Below, piece by piece: positions 56,523 through 64,000 of a stretch of 64,000 nucleotides of DNA. Position 1 is the first letter of the stretch. Every line of letters starts with the position of its first letter. The stretch comes from Marivivens sp. LCG002. GTDB taxonomy: Bacteria > Pseudomonadota > Alphaproteobacteria > Rhodobacterales > Rhodobacteraceae. Location: NCBI RefSeq assembly GCF_030264275.1, contig NZ_CP127165.1:980001-1044000 (forward strand). The letters run 5' to 3'. Under the pieces are notes generated by a model. It was not told the DNA's origin. It worked only from the letters and a program-made list of their open reading frames with translations, and searched no databases. A program made the translations under genes and the position numbers.

Positions 56523-57575
56523 ATGACGCATTTATGGGTTCGCGCCGAACAGCGCGCAAACGAAGAACGGGTGGGATTGACCCCCGAAGGCGTGCGCGCA
56601 TTGATCGACAAGGGGCTGCGCGTCACCGTCGAAGACTCGAGCGTTCGTGCCATCGCGATCGACGGTTACCGCGAAGCAGGCGCCGAAATCGCCGAAGAGA
56701 ACAGCTGGCCCGAAGCGCCGCGCGATGCCATCGTCTTCGGTCTCAAGGAACTCCCCGAGGACGGCACGCCCTTGGGGCATCGCCACATCATGTTTGGCCA
56801 CGCCTACAAAGGCCAGCCCGCAGGCCAAGAGCTCTTGAAACGGTTCAAGGCGGGCGGCGGCACGCTCTACGATCTCGAGTATCTTATTGCCGAGAACGGT
56901 CGCCGCGTCGCAGCCTTTGGGTATTGGGCAGGATTTGCGGGGGCTGCGGTTTCGGTCAAGACATGGCTTGCACAGGCGCATGGGGCGCTTTGCGGTCCTG
57001 TCGGGGTCTATGCGGGGCGCGATGCTCTGGTCGATGAACTCAAGTCCGAACTTGCCGCCGTTTCAGGGCGTCCCGATGTGATCGTGATCGGCGCTTTGGG
57101 CCGCGTGGGGACGGGCGCAAGCGATCTGTGCACGGAACTCGGTCTTGGCGTCACCAAATGGGATATGGCCGAAACCGCGTCCGGCGGTCCATTCCCCGAA
57201 GTGCTCGAACACGAGATCTTCCTCAATTGCATTCTTGCGAACGAAGGCTGTCCTGTTTTTGTGCCTGCATCCGCCAAGACCGCCGCGCGCCGTCTTTCGG
57301 TGATCGGGGATATTGCCTGTGATCCGACTTCGGACTTTTCGCCGATCAAGGTCTATGACCGCACGACGAGCTGGGCCGCACCCGCGCTTCGCGTTGCAAG
57401 CGATCCTGTGCTGGATGTGACCGCCATCGACAATCTGCCGTCGATGCTGCCGGTTGAAAGCTCGATCGACTATGCGGGCCAACTTTTGCCGTCGCTCCTG
57501 ACGCTTACCGACATCGACGCGGGTGTCTGGGCGCGGGCGAAAGCCTTTTTCGATACACACAGCGCCCGCGTCTAA
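56523..57575 (+). CDS. Saccharopine dehydrogenase, lysine-forming type (lysine-ketoglutarate reductase, LYS1-like)
   Basis: A 350-residue enzyme of the AlaDH/PNT-like fold that interconverts lysine plus 2-oxoglutarate and saccharopine. The N-terminal EERVGLTPEGVRALIDKG block and the HIMFGHAYKGQ segment carry the conserved acid/base Lys and His seen in yeast Lys1. VIGALGRVGTGA is the NAD-binding motif and LPSMLP lies in the C-terminal part. With the next gene encoding the glutamate-forming half, a lysine degradation route to aminoadipate semialdehyde is most likely, since these bacteria make lysine by the DAP pathway; direction is inference. Confidence 0.88.
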   Translation: MTHLWVRAEQRANEERVGLTPEGVRALIDKGLRVTVEDSSVRAIAIDGYREAGAEIAEENSWPEAPRDAIVFGLKELPEDGTPLGHRHIMFGHAYKGQPAGQELLKRFKAGGGTLYDLEYLIAENGRRVAAFGYWAGFAGAAVSVKTWLAQAHGALCGPVGVYAGRDALVDELKSELAAVSGRPDVIVIGALGRVGTGASDLCTELGLGVTKWDMAETASGGPFPEVLEHEIFLNCILANEGCPVFVPASAKTAARRLSVIGDIACDPTSDFSPIKVYDRTTSWAAPALRVASDPVLDVTAIDNLPSMLPVESSIDYAGQLLPSLLTLTDIDAGVWARAKAFFDTHSARV

Positions 57576-57600
57576 GACGGGCCGACATAGGGAGAGAAAC

Positions 57601-58746
57601 ATGACGATCCATTGGTGCGGAACGGGACTTTCCGCAGTGCCCGGCCTCCGCCGTCTTTTGTCGCGGGGGCATCCCGTCAAGGTCTGGAACCGCACGGTCG
57701 AAAAGGCCAGGGAAGAGGTCGGCGACCTGACGGACAACATCGCGGCCTTTGATATGGCGGCTCTCGGGGCCGAGGTTGCGGCGGGGGATGTCGTGATCTC
57801 CATGCTGCCTGCCGATATGCATGTCCCCTTGGCCAAACTTTGCCTTGCCGCGGATGCGCATTTCGTCACATCGAGCTATATCGCCCCCGAAATGCGCGCC
57901 CTGCATGACGCGGCGGCGGCCAAGGGGCTTTGCTTTGTCAACGAAGTCGGTCTTGATCCGGGGATCGACCATCTCATGGCGCATCAGCTAGTGGCCGAGT
58001 ATCGCGCAAGCGAGGCCTGTGACGCGGACAATGCGCTTTCGTTCATTTCCTATTGTGGCGGCGTTCCCAAGATCCCGAACGCTTTCAAATACAAATTCAG
58101 CTGGTCGCCTTACGGCGTGCTCAAGGCGCTCAGCTCGCCCTCGAAATCGCTCAAGGATTTTGCCGAACTGAACGTGGCCCGTCCGTGGGATGCGATCAGC
58201 AGCTACGAGGCTCCCTTGCCGACACCCGAGTCGTTCGAGGTCTATCCGAACCGTGACTCGCTTCCCTTTATCAAGGACTATCGCTTTGATCCTGCTTGGA
58301 AAGTGCGGGACTTCGTTCGCGGGACGCTGCGCCTGAACGGCTGGTCCGAGGCATGGGCATCCGTGTTCCGCGAGATCGAAACGCTCAAAGGACCCGAGGG
58401 TGATGCCCGCATGCGAGAAATGTCGGCGCAGTTCTGGAAAGACAACGCCTATGACGAGGGCGAGCCCGACCGCGTGATCATGTGCGTTGCACTCAAAGCG
58501 GAAAAGGACGGCAAGACCCTCTGGCACAAGACCTATGTCATGGATGCTTGGGGCGATGAACGCGGCACGGCCATGGCGCGGCTGGTGTCGGTGCCTGTGT
58601 CGCTGGCCGTCGAAGCTGCGCTTGATGGCAAGCTCCCGCATGGGGTGAGCGCTGCGCCCCATGATCCTGCGCTTGTGGCCGATTGGCTTGGCGAGGTGGG
58701 CGGTCTGGCCCAGCACCTCGCGCTTGTCGATCACATCACGGGATGA
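57601..58746 (+). CDS. Saccharopine dehydrogenase, glutamate-forming type (LYS9-like)
   Basis: A 381-residue Rossmann-fold protein: MTIHWCGTGLSAVPGLRRLL at the N-terminus, the VVISMLPADMH loop and SSYIAPEMRALHDAA, then the family motif NEVGLDPGIDHLMAHQ, SYCGGVP and NAFKYKFSWSP. It would oxidise saccharopine to glutamate plus aminoadipate semialdehyde. The start has AGGGAGAG seven bases upstream, 25 bp after the partner gene. In plants and animals both halves are fused in one protein; here they are adjacent separate genes. The last 11 bp overlap the end of the convergent sulfotransferase gene. Confidence 0.92.
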   Translation: MTIHWCGTGLSAVPGLRRLLSRGHPVKVWNRTVEKAREEVGDLTDNIAAFDMAALGAEVAAGDVVISMLPADMHVPLAKLCLAADAHFVTSSYIAPEMRALHDAAAAKGLCFVNEVGLDPGIDHLMAHQLVAEYRASEACDADNALSFISYCGGVPKIPNAFKYKFSWSPYGVLKALSSPSKSLKDFAELNVARPWDAISSYEAPLPTPESFEVYPNRDSLPFIKDYRFDPAWKVRDFVRGTLRLNGWSEAWASVFREIETLKGPEGDARMREMSAQFWKDNAYDEGEPDRVIMCVALKAEKDGKTLWHKTYVMDAWGDERGTAMARLVSVPVSLAVEAALDGKLPHGVSAAPHDPALVADWLGEVGGLAQHLALVDHITG

Positions 58747-59458
58747 TCCGAAAGGCCGCGAGCCGCTCGTAATGAGGGAGCGCGGCCTCGACTGTTCGGG
58801 ATTGCTCTGCCGAGAGGGGCGGATACTCGCCCTCGGGCGCGTGAAGATCGGTCGAGCGGTGGACCGCGTTATACCAATGCGAAGCCCAGACCCCGTCAAA
58901 GGGTTTGGGTCCCGCCTCCCATGTCAGCATGTCCTTGGTAAAAGGAATGCCGAGCGCCGCGCAGAGCTTGGTCAGAGCCGCTTCGGGCGCGCGGCGGATG
59001 TCTGCAGAATCGATCACGACGGGCGCATGGCCCAGATGATCCGCCACCTCTTCGAAAAGCTCGGTCTGCTGGGCAAAGCCGATATCGGTCAGCGAAAGCA
59101 CGTCATGCTTGGCCGCAAAGCTTGCCACCACGCGGGCAGGGTGGCGGATAAGAAAGGCGTTCGTGACCTCTTTCATCCATCCCCGCGGCACACCGTCGAT
59201 CATGTGCTGGCACATGTGCTTTTGATAGAAGATCGGCTCCGCACATGGGGCAAGAAGCGCCTCGGCCACCTTGTCCGCGTCACGCTCGCCGTTTGCGATC
59301 ACCTCTTCGCGCATCGGGTGATCAAGCCCCGTTTTGTCGAGATATGCCGCATAAAACGGCTCGTCCCAGACCCTCGTGTCGCCGCGCGCGGCAAAGGCAT
59401 ACATCATCGCGGTCGAGAGGTTCCTTGGCCCCGACCACATGGCGATCCGCTTTGTCAT
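58736..59458 (-). CDS. Sulfotransferase-like P-loop protein
   Basis: A 240-residue P-loop protein of the sulfotransferase superfamily. The phosphate loop is WSGPRNLSTAMMYAF (residues about 8-22), a variant of the PAPS-binding PSB loop, and FLIRHPARVVASF is the 3'-phosphate-binding block. The substrate is unknown and the transferase activity unproven. It overlaps the upstream aminotransferase gene by 4 bp (ATGA). From memory, plants have a protein with this domain fused in front of an aminotransferase class IV domain (annotated BCAT-like), which supports a real functional pairing. Confidence 0.82.
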   Translation of the reverse strand: MTKRIAMWSGPRNLSTAMMYAFAARGDTRVWDEPFYAAYLDKTGLDHPMREEVIANGERDADKVAEALLAPCAEPIFYQKHMCQHMIDGVPRGWMKEVTNAFLIRHPARVVASFAAKHDVLSLTDIGFAQQTELFEEVADHLGHAPVVIDSADIRRAPEAALTKLCAALGIPFTKDMLTWEAGPKPFDGVWASHWYNAVHRSTDLHAPEGEYPPLSAEQSRTVEAALPHYERLAAFRIIP

Positions 59459-60354
59459 GCGCCCACCAACGTGTGATAGAGTGCGCGGATACGAGCGGTG
59501 ACAGGCCCGAGCGTCCCGTCCCCGATCCTGCGCCCGTCGATCGAGGCCACGGGCGTTTGTGCCCCAAACGAGCCTGTCAGGAACGCTTCGTCCGCGCCAT
59601 AGGTATCGACCAGCGAAAAGTTCTTTTCAAAGACGGGAATGCCGTTGGCGCGGCACAGCTCGATCACCTTGCGCCGCGTGATCCCGTTCATGCAATAATC
59701 CCCCGTCGAGGTCCAAACCTCGCCTTTTCGCACGATAAAGAAGTTACAGGCGTTCGTGGTGTTCACGAACCCATGCACATCAAGCATCAGCGCCTCGTCC
59801 GCGCCCGCCTTTTCTGCGGCGATACAAGCAAGGATGCAGTTCAGCTTGGAGTGCGAGTTGAGCTTAGGGTCTTGGGTCATCGGCAAGCCGCGCAAATGCG
59901 GCACGGTGGCAAGTGTGATCGGGCGACCGATCGCGGGGCGCGAATGCTCCATGATGACCACGATCGTCGGACCCGAACGCGACAGGGCAGGGTGCTGGAA
60001 GGGTCTTACTTTGGTGCCGCGCGTGATCATGAGGCGCGCGTGCGTATCATGGGTCATTCCGTTTGCGGCGCGTGTCTCTTCCAGAGCGGCGACCACCGCG
60101 TCGCGGGTCATTCCGATGTCGAGATCGATGGCTTTGGCCGCTTCGAACAAGCGGTCCATATGCTCATCCAGAAAGGCCCATTTCCCATGATAGAGCCGCA
60201 TCCCTTCCCATACCCCGTCCCCGAGCATGAAGCCGCTGTCATAGACCGAAACCGTGGCTTCGGCTTTGGGCTTCAGGGCGCCGTTCACCCAGATCAGGAT
60301 GTTTTCATTGCGCGCGTCTTCTTCGGCTTGATGGGTAAAGGTATCGGTCTGCAT
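59455..60354 (-). CDS. Class-IV PLP aminotransferase (BCAT/D-amino-acid transaminase family)
   Basis: A 299-residue fold-type IV PLP protein. ILIWVNGAL, SVYDSGFMLGDGVWEGMRLY and HSRPAIGR are family motifs, and the Schiff-base Lys is probably Lys170 (SHSKLNC). Oddly, the segment that normally reads G-x-V-x-E-T-N-x-T-N, with Glu holding the pyridine nitrogen, reads GFVNTTNACN (residues 195-204), so Thr199 replaces the Glu. The reaction may differ from simple transamination. It sits between an FAD oxidase (3 bp) and the sulfotransferase-like gene (4-bp overlap). Confidence 0.88.
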   Translation of the reverse strand: MQTDTFTHQAEEDARNENILIWVNGALKPKAEATVSVYDSGFMLGDGVWEGMRLYHGKWAFLDEHMDRLFEAAKAIDLDIGMTRDAVVAALEETRAANGMTHDTHARLMITRGTKVRPFQHPALSRSGPTIVVIMEHSRPAIGRPITLATVPHLRGLPMTQDPKLNSHSKLNCILACIAAEKAGADEALMLDVHGFVNTTNACNFFIVRKGEVWTSTGDYCMNGITRRKVIELCRANGIPVFEKNFSLVDTYGADEAFLTGSFGAQTPVASIDGRRIGDGTLGPVTARIRALYHTLVGA

Positions 60355-60357
60355 GGC

Positions 60358-61644
60358 TCACCTCGAGAGGGGGGAAGGCGCGATCGCATGGGCGAGTGTT
60401 GCGCCTGTTTCATAGTAGAGGCTCTTGGCGCTCGCAAAGCGGTCCTCGTAACCCGCGATCGAGGCAAGCGGCAGCCCCGATTGGTCATTGCCGAGAAGCG
60501 CCCTTGCGCATTCGGCCCCAAAGACGGTTCCGGGACCGATCCCGCGTCCCGAGTAACCGATGCAGCAAAGCCCCTTGGGGCCAAGCTCCAGAATTTTCGG
60601 GATATAGTCCTTGCTCATGGTGATCCGGCCCTGCCACGCATGGTCGAACGACACCGGACCCAGATCGGGGAAGAGCCGCGCAAGGCTCTTTTGTGCCCAA
60701 ACGTCATGCACACCGCCGACAGCGCTTTCGCGGTCGCACATACCGCCGAAAATCAGCCGCCCTGCGGCATCCAAGCGGAATGAACTCATCACGGTTGCAG
60801 TGTCCCAGCATCCTTCGCCGCCCGAAAGGACGGTCTCGCGCTGCGCCGCGCTCAGGGGCGCTGTGGCATATTGCGAGTAATGCACATGGGCCAGAGGCGG
60901 TTTGCTCTCGTCCCCCATCCAATCGTGATAGGCATTCGTCGCCAGTAGGAGCGCCTTGGCATAGACCGTGGCCTCCTTGGTTTCGATCCGCCAATTTGCA
61001 CCGTCGTGGCGATAGGAGAACACGGGCGTCTGTTCGAAAATCTCGGCTCCGAGGCTTTGGGCGGCGCGGGCCAATCCGATGCAATAGGCAAGCGGCTGGA
61101 TCGTGCCTGCCCTCGGATCGAACAAAGCGCCGTGAAACCCCGAAGCCCCCGTGCGGGCAGCGGTTTCCTCTTGCGACAAGAGAGCGAGGGGATAGCCCCG
61201 CGCGATCCCTTGGCGATGTCGGGTCTGGAGATCGGCAAGCCCTTTGGCGCTATGGGCGAGGTGAAGCGTGCCCTTGCGCACGGGCTCGCAGGCAATTGCG
61301 TATTTTTCGATGGTGCCGAAGACCCGATCCGGCGCGGCGGCAAGTGCACCGAGCAGATGGTTGCCTGCCTCGTGCCCCAAAGCCGCGATGATATCCTCGG
61401 GCGGGAGCCACAGCCCCGCATTGGCAAGCCCCACGTTGCGCCCCGATCCGCCAAAGCCGATCGTGGCACCCTCTAGGAGACAGACCGAGGCCCCGCGCTC
61501 GGCGGCAAAGAGCGCCGCAGAACAGCCCGTAAACCCGCCACCGACGATGGCAAGATCGACATGGCGATCCGTCATCAAGGGAGCGGTCTCGATCCGCTCT
61601 GCGCAGCTTGCCTGCCAAAGATTTCCGTTCGGGCGCTTGGACAT
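60358..61644 (-). CDS. FAD-dependent amine/amino-acid oxidoreductase (DadA/OrdL-like)
   Basis: A 428-residue D-amino-acid oxidase-family flavoprotein. The dinucleotide motif is LAIVGGGFTGCSAAL (residues about 29-43), followed by IGFGGSGRNVG, the covalent or near-FAD loop typical of gamma-glutamylputrescine oxidases. The C-terminal FAD segment is CCIGYSGRGIGPG. ATG 61644 is chosen since family members start shortly before the first glycine motif; upstream codons are non-conserved. First gene of the oxidase - aminotransferase - sulfotransferase operon. The substrate may be an amino acid or polyamine derivative. Confidence 0.9.
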   Translation of the reverse strand: MSKRPNGNLWQASCAERIETAPLMTDRHVDLAIVGGGFTGCSAALFAAERGASVCLLEGATIGFGGSGRNVGLANAGLWLPPEDIIAALGHEAGNHLLGALAAAPDRVFGTIEKYAIACEPVRKGTLHLAHSAKGLADLQTRHRQGIARGYPLALLSQEETAARTGASGFHGALFDPRAGTIQPLAYCIGLARAAQSLGAEIFEQTPVFSYRHDGANWRIETKEATVYAKALLLATNAYHDWMGDESKPPLAHVHYSQYATAPLSAAQRETVLSGGEGCWDTATVMSSFRLDAAGRLIFGGMCDRESAVGGVHDVWAQKSLARLFPDLGPVSFDHAWQGRITMSKDYIPKILELGPKGLCCIGYSGRGIGPGTVFGAECARALLGNDQSGLPLASIAGYEDRFASAKSLYYETGATLAHAIAPSPLSR

Positions 61645-61788
61645 AGCGCGCAGCCCCCCTCTGTCTCCACTCACGCAAGCGTTAACGGTTCTGCGGCGAA
61701 AGACAAGCCGCCGCCGTGGCGCGGCTCTTGCAAAGGGAGAAGACATAGGGGCAGGATGCAAGCAACAAGAGCAATCGGAGCCCGCCCC

Positions 61789-62034
61789 ATGTTTCCCACC
61801 CTGATCGGAACCGTCGTTATTGCAGGTATTGTCGGCTATCTGTCGGAAAAGTCCGGCTTTACCCGCAACGGGATTCTCCAGTCGATCATCATTTGCGTGG
61901 GGGGCGCGTTCCTGTTCTATTTCGTGCGCGTGATGTTCAACGTCGGCTTTGGAAGCGCGGGTCTGAACGCGATTGCTTCATCAATCGGGGCGCTGATCAT
62001 CGTGCCGACCCATTGGCGGGGCGGCCGCAAGTAA
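61789..62034 (+). CDS. Transglycosylase-associated (GlsB/YeaQ/YmgE) family small membrane protein
   Basis: An 81-residue protein with three hydrophobic helices (about 3-20, 27-48 and 55-72); IAGIVGYLSEKSGFTRNG and IGALIIVP suit the GlsB/YeaQ family. The function is unknown; members are stress-induced in several bacteria. It is shorter in the middle than E. coli YeaQ-like members in its glycine content, so the family call is tentative. GGAG lies eight bases before the ATG. It is divergent from the FAD oxidase and convergent with erpA, with only 2 bp between stops. Confidence 0.72.
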   Translation: MFPTLIGTVVIAGIVGYLSEKSGFTRNGILQSIIICVGGAFLFYFVRVMFNVGFGSAGLNAIASSIGALIIVPTHWRGGRK

Positions 62035-62036
62035 TC

Positions 62037-62363
62037 TTACATCGAGAAGGATGTTCCGCATCCGCAAGACGAGCTTGCGTTGGGATTGTCGATGGCAAAC
62101 CGCGCGCCGATCAGCTCTTCGGTAAAGTCGATGGTCGCTCCAGCGAGAAACGGAAGCGAAACGCTGTCGATCACGACCTTTTCGCCATGTCCCTCAAGCA
62201 CAAGATCGTCATCCTTGGGCTCATCAAGCGCGATCTCGTATTGGAACCCCGAGCATCCTCCACCTTCGACCGCGATGCGAAGCGCCTTGCCTTCGGAGGC
62301 CGCGCCGATTTCGGTCAGGCGGGTAAAAGCGCGTTCGGTAACTGTCGGGGGAATCGTCAGCAT
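62037..62363 (-). CDS. erpA: Iron-sulfur cluster insertion protein (A-type carrier)
   Basis: A 108-residue HesB/IscA-family carrier with the three cluster ligands: Cys in GGGCSGFQY and the closing CGCGTSFS pair. MLTIPPTVTERAF and the DEPKDDD segment are ErpA-like. ATG 62363 is the family start; upstream codons overlap the divergent dgt gene. It stands alone, 73 bp from dgt, away from the isc/suf genes. Confidence 0.92.
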   Translation of the reverse strand: MLTIPPTVTERAFTRLTEIGAASEGKALRIAVEGGGCSGFQYEIALDEPKDDDLVLEGHGEKVVIDSVSLPFLAGATIDFTEELIGARFAIDNPNASSSCGCGTSFSM

Positions 62364-62437
62364 TTTCAGGCCTATCGGTTGCAGCGTGCTTTGATTATAT
62401 AAGAGGTAACAGGCAAACAACAAGACTGAGGCACAGC

Positions 62438-63613
62438 ATGACAGCCCGCTATGCAACGCGCGCAGAAGACGCCCGTGGACGGCTTTTCCCCGAAGAAGAG
62501 AGCTTTTTCCGCTCGCCGTTCCAGCGTGACCGTGACCGCATCATCCACGCCAGTGCCTTTCGCCGTCTCAAGCACAAGACCCAAGTCTTTGTAGAGCACG
62601 AAGGCGATTATTTCCGAACGCGCCTGACCCATTCGATCGAGGTCGCGCAGGTCGCCCGCACCATCGCGGGGGCGCTCGATCTCGATCAGTCGTTGACCGA
62701 AGCGGTGGCGCTTGCCCATGATCTCGGGCACCCGCCGTTCGGACATACGGGCGAGGACGCTCTCGAAGAGTTGATGAGGCCCTATGGCGGCTTTGACCAC
62801 AACGCGCAGGCCATCCGCATCGTCACCCATCTTGAACGGCACTATGCCGAATGGGACGGCTTGAACCTCACGTGGGAGACGCTTGAAGGCATCGCCAAGC
62901 ACAACGGCCCTGTGACGGGCGATATTCCTTGGGCTTTGGCCGAATACAACAAGCGCCACGATCTGGAACTTGAAACCCACGCCAGCGCCGAGGCGCAAGT
63001 CGCCGCGCTCTCGGACGATATCGCCTATAACAACCACGACTTGCACGACGGGCTTCGGGCCGAGCTTTTCAGCACGGATGAACTCGCCGAGATGCCGATC
63101 CTTCACGACTGCTTTGCCGAGGTGGATCGCAAATACCCCGATCTCAACTATTACCGCCGCCGCCACGAGGCGCTGCGCCGCTTTTTCGGCATTCTGGTCG
63201 AGGATGTGATCAAGGTTTCGCGCCGCAATCTCGCCGATCTCGATCCGCGCTCGGTGGCCGATGTGCGTCACGCAGGGCGGATGATGATCCAGTTCAATCC
63301 CGACCTTTGGGAGGACTTGAAAGTCATCCGTAAGTTCCTGTTTTATCGGATGTATCGCGCCCCTTCGGTGGTGGAGATGCGCAAGCATGTGACCAGCGCG
63401 GTGCGCGATCTTTTCCCGCTTTTCATGGCGCACCCCGAGAACCTTCCCAAACAATGGCGCAAGGATGTTGCCGAAATTCGCAGCGAAGTGGAACTTGCAC
63501 GGATCGTTTCGGATTATATCGCAGGGATGACGGATCGTTTCGCAATTCAGGAGCATGCGCGTCTCACCGGATCGGATATTATCGAAAGGACACGCGTTAC
63601 AAATGGCGGTTGA
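62438..63613 (+). CDS. Deoxyguanosinetriphosphate triphosphohydrolase-like protein
   Basis: A 391-residue HD-superfamily dNTPase of the Dgt family (type 2, as in Thermus). The metal motifs are RLTHSIEV, the HD in ALAHDLGHPPFGHTGE and the distal SDDIAYNNHD. It probably breaks dNTPs into deoxynucleoside and tripolyphosphate, trimming dNTP pools. Its 3' end overlaps the next gene by 11 bp. The start codon is preceded by GAGGCACAGC, and it is divergent from erpA. Confidence 0.93.
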   Translation: MTARYATRAEDARGRLFPEEESFFRSPFQRDRDRIIHASAFRRLKHKTQVFVEHEGDYFRTRLTHSIEVAQVARTIAGALDLDQSLTEAVALAHDLGHPPFGHTGEDALEELMRPYGGFDHNAQAIRIVTHLERHYAEWDGLNLTWETLEGIAKHNGPVTGDIPWALAEYNKRHDLELETHASAEAQVAALSDDIAYNNHDLHDGLRAELFSTDELAEMPILHDCFAEVDRKYPDLNYYRRRHEALRRFFGILVEDVIKVSRRNLADLDPRSVADVRHAGRMMIQFNPDLWEDLKVIRKFLFYRMYRAPSVVEMRKHVTSAVRDLFPLFMAHPENLPKQWRKDVAEIRSEVELARIVSDYIAGMTDRFAIQEHARLTGSDIIERTRVTNGG

Positions 63614-64000
63614 AGCAGCAAGCGGCGCACTGCCGACGGTCATGGCCTTTGCCTTGGTGGGGGCCTTGGGCGTGGGGTCACAGTGGCTTGCTTGGCGCTT
63701 GAGGATGCCCGCCATCGTTCTGATGCTGGTTGCGGGGGTCCTGATCGGCCCTGTCACGGGCGTTCTTGATCCCGCAAGGGATATCGGGCCGCTTCTGTCG
63801 CCGATGATTTCGGTGGCTGTGGCCATCATCCTGTTCGAAGGCGGTCTGACGCTCAATTTCCATACGCTCAAGGATCGCGCCAAGGGCGTGCGGCGGCTGG
63901 TTTTTGTCGGTGCACCCTTGGGGTGGCTCTTTTCGACGCTTGCCCTGCATTACGGCGCGGGTCTCGGATGGGAGCCCGCAGCGGTGTTCGGTGGCATCAT
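63603..64000 (+). CDS. Sodium/proton antiporter (CPA1 family), 3'-truncated by the window edge
   Basis: A frame opening at ATG 63603, inside the end of dgt (11-bp overlap in another frame), and still open at the right edge (132 complete codons visible). The product starts MAVEAASGALPTVMAFALVG and shows the N-terminal helices of a cation/H+ antiporter: WRLRMPAIVLMLVAGVLIGP, then ISVAVAIILFEGGLTLNF, a segment well conserved in NhaP/YcgO-type carriers. GAAAGGA lies upstream within dgt. Probably Na+/H+ or K+/H+ exchange; a C-terminal regulatory domain cannot be seen. Confidence 0.85.
   Translation, partial: MAVEAASGALPTVMAFALVGALGVGSQWLAWRLRMPAIVLMLVAGVLIGPVTGVLDPARDIGPLLSPMISVAVAIILFEGGLTLNFHTLKDRAKGVRRLVFVGAPLGWLFSTLALHYGAGLGWEPAAVFGGI

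Overview
The window is a 64 kb chromosomal stretch from an alphaproteobacterium, almost certainly of the Rhodobacteraceae/Roseobacter group. This rests on the gene content (an alphaproteobacterial GTTC-N7-GTTC LexA box before uvrA, a two-CSD cold-shock protein, ZapA with a coiled-coil partner, a B12-dependent NrdJ, paired gap genes, bolA-grxD), the roughly 60% GC composition and the style of the protein sequences. I cannot name the genus. There is no prophage, insertion sequence, CRISPR array or rRNA; the only tRNA is tRNA-Pro(UGG).

Layout. 1-8.9 kb: cell envelope and translation (cell-wall amidase, PBP1A, RF2, a DUF2189 membrane protein, a bactofilin overlapping an M23 peptidase, a DUF455 ferritin-like protein, Bcp peroxiredoxin). 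9-20.5 kb: an AsmA/YhdP-like 1096-residue protein, queA, an MFS transporter, DUF924, lpdA, a rhodanese and SOS-controlled uvrA. 20.6-26.2 kb: a valine-catabolism run (acyl-CoA dehydrogenase, 3-hydroxyisobutyryl-CoA hydrolase, mmsB, mmsA) with a divergent LysR regulator. 26.3-33.1 kb: CBS protein, coaD, two gap paralogues separated by a 47-codon membrane ORF, DUF808 and tkt; similar 14-bp palindromes precede both gap genes, and one gap paralogue has lost the NAD-selecting Asp. 33.3-39.8 kb: small housekeeping genes (zapA, an MliC-like lysozyme inhibitor, bolA, a 44-codon membrane ORF, grxD, gpt, fabI, pdxH, csp, DUF192) and tRNA-Pro. 39.8-46.2 kb: a two-domain glycosyltransferase, a 770-bp non-coding stretch with a strong RNA fold, and the B12-dependent ribonucleotide reductase nrdJ.

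46.2-56.1 kb is the most accessory-looking region: a six-gene minus-strand operon with an oligopeptide-type ABC importer, a GH4 alpha-galactosidase very like MelA and a flavin-dependent halogenase, divergent from an AraC regulator. It resembles the rhizobial agp/aga alpha-galactoside uptake system, with the halogenase as an unexplained addition. 56.5-58.7 kb holds a lysine-ketoglutarate reductase/saccharopine dehydrogenase pair behind a hairpin-rich leader. 58.7-61.6 kb is a compact operon of an FAD oxidase, a class-IV aminotransferase that lacks the usual PLP-contacting Glu, and a sulfotransferase-like protein. The window closes with a GlsB-like protein, erpA, dgt and the start of a Na+/H+ antiporter.

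The least explained features are the halogenase in the sugar operon, the two structured leaders (before nrdJ and before the saccharopine genes), the aminotransferase-sulfotransferase pair, and the two small membrane ORFs (44 and 47 codons). All functions are read from sequence and memory of the families; no search was run.
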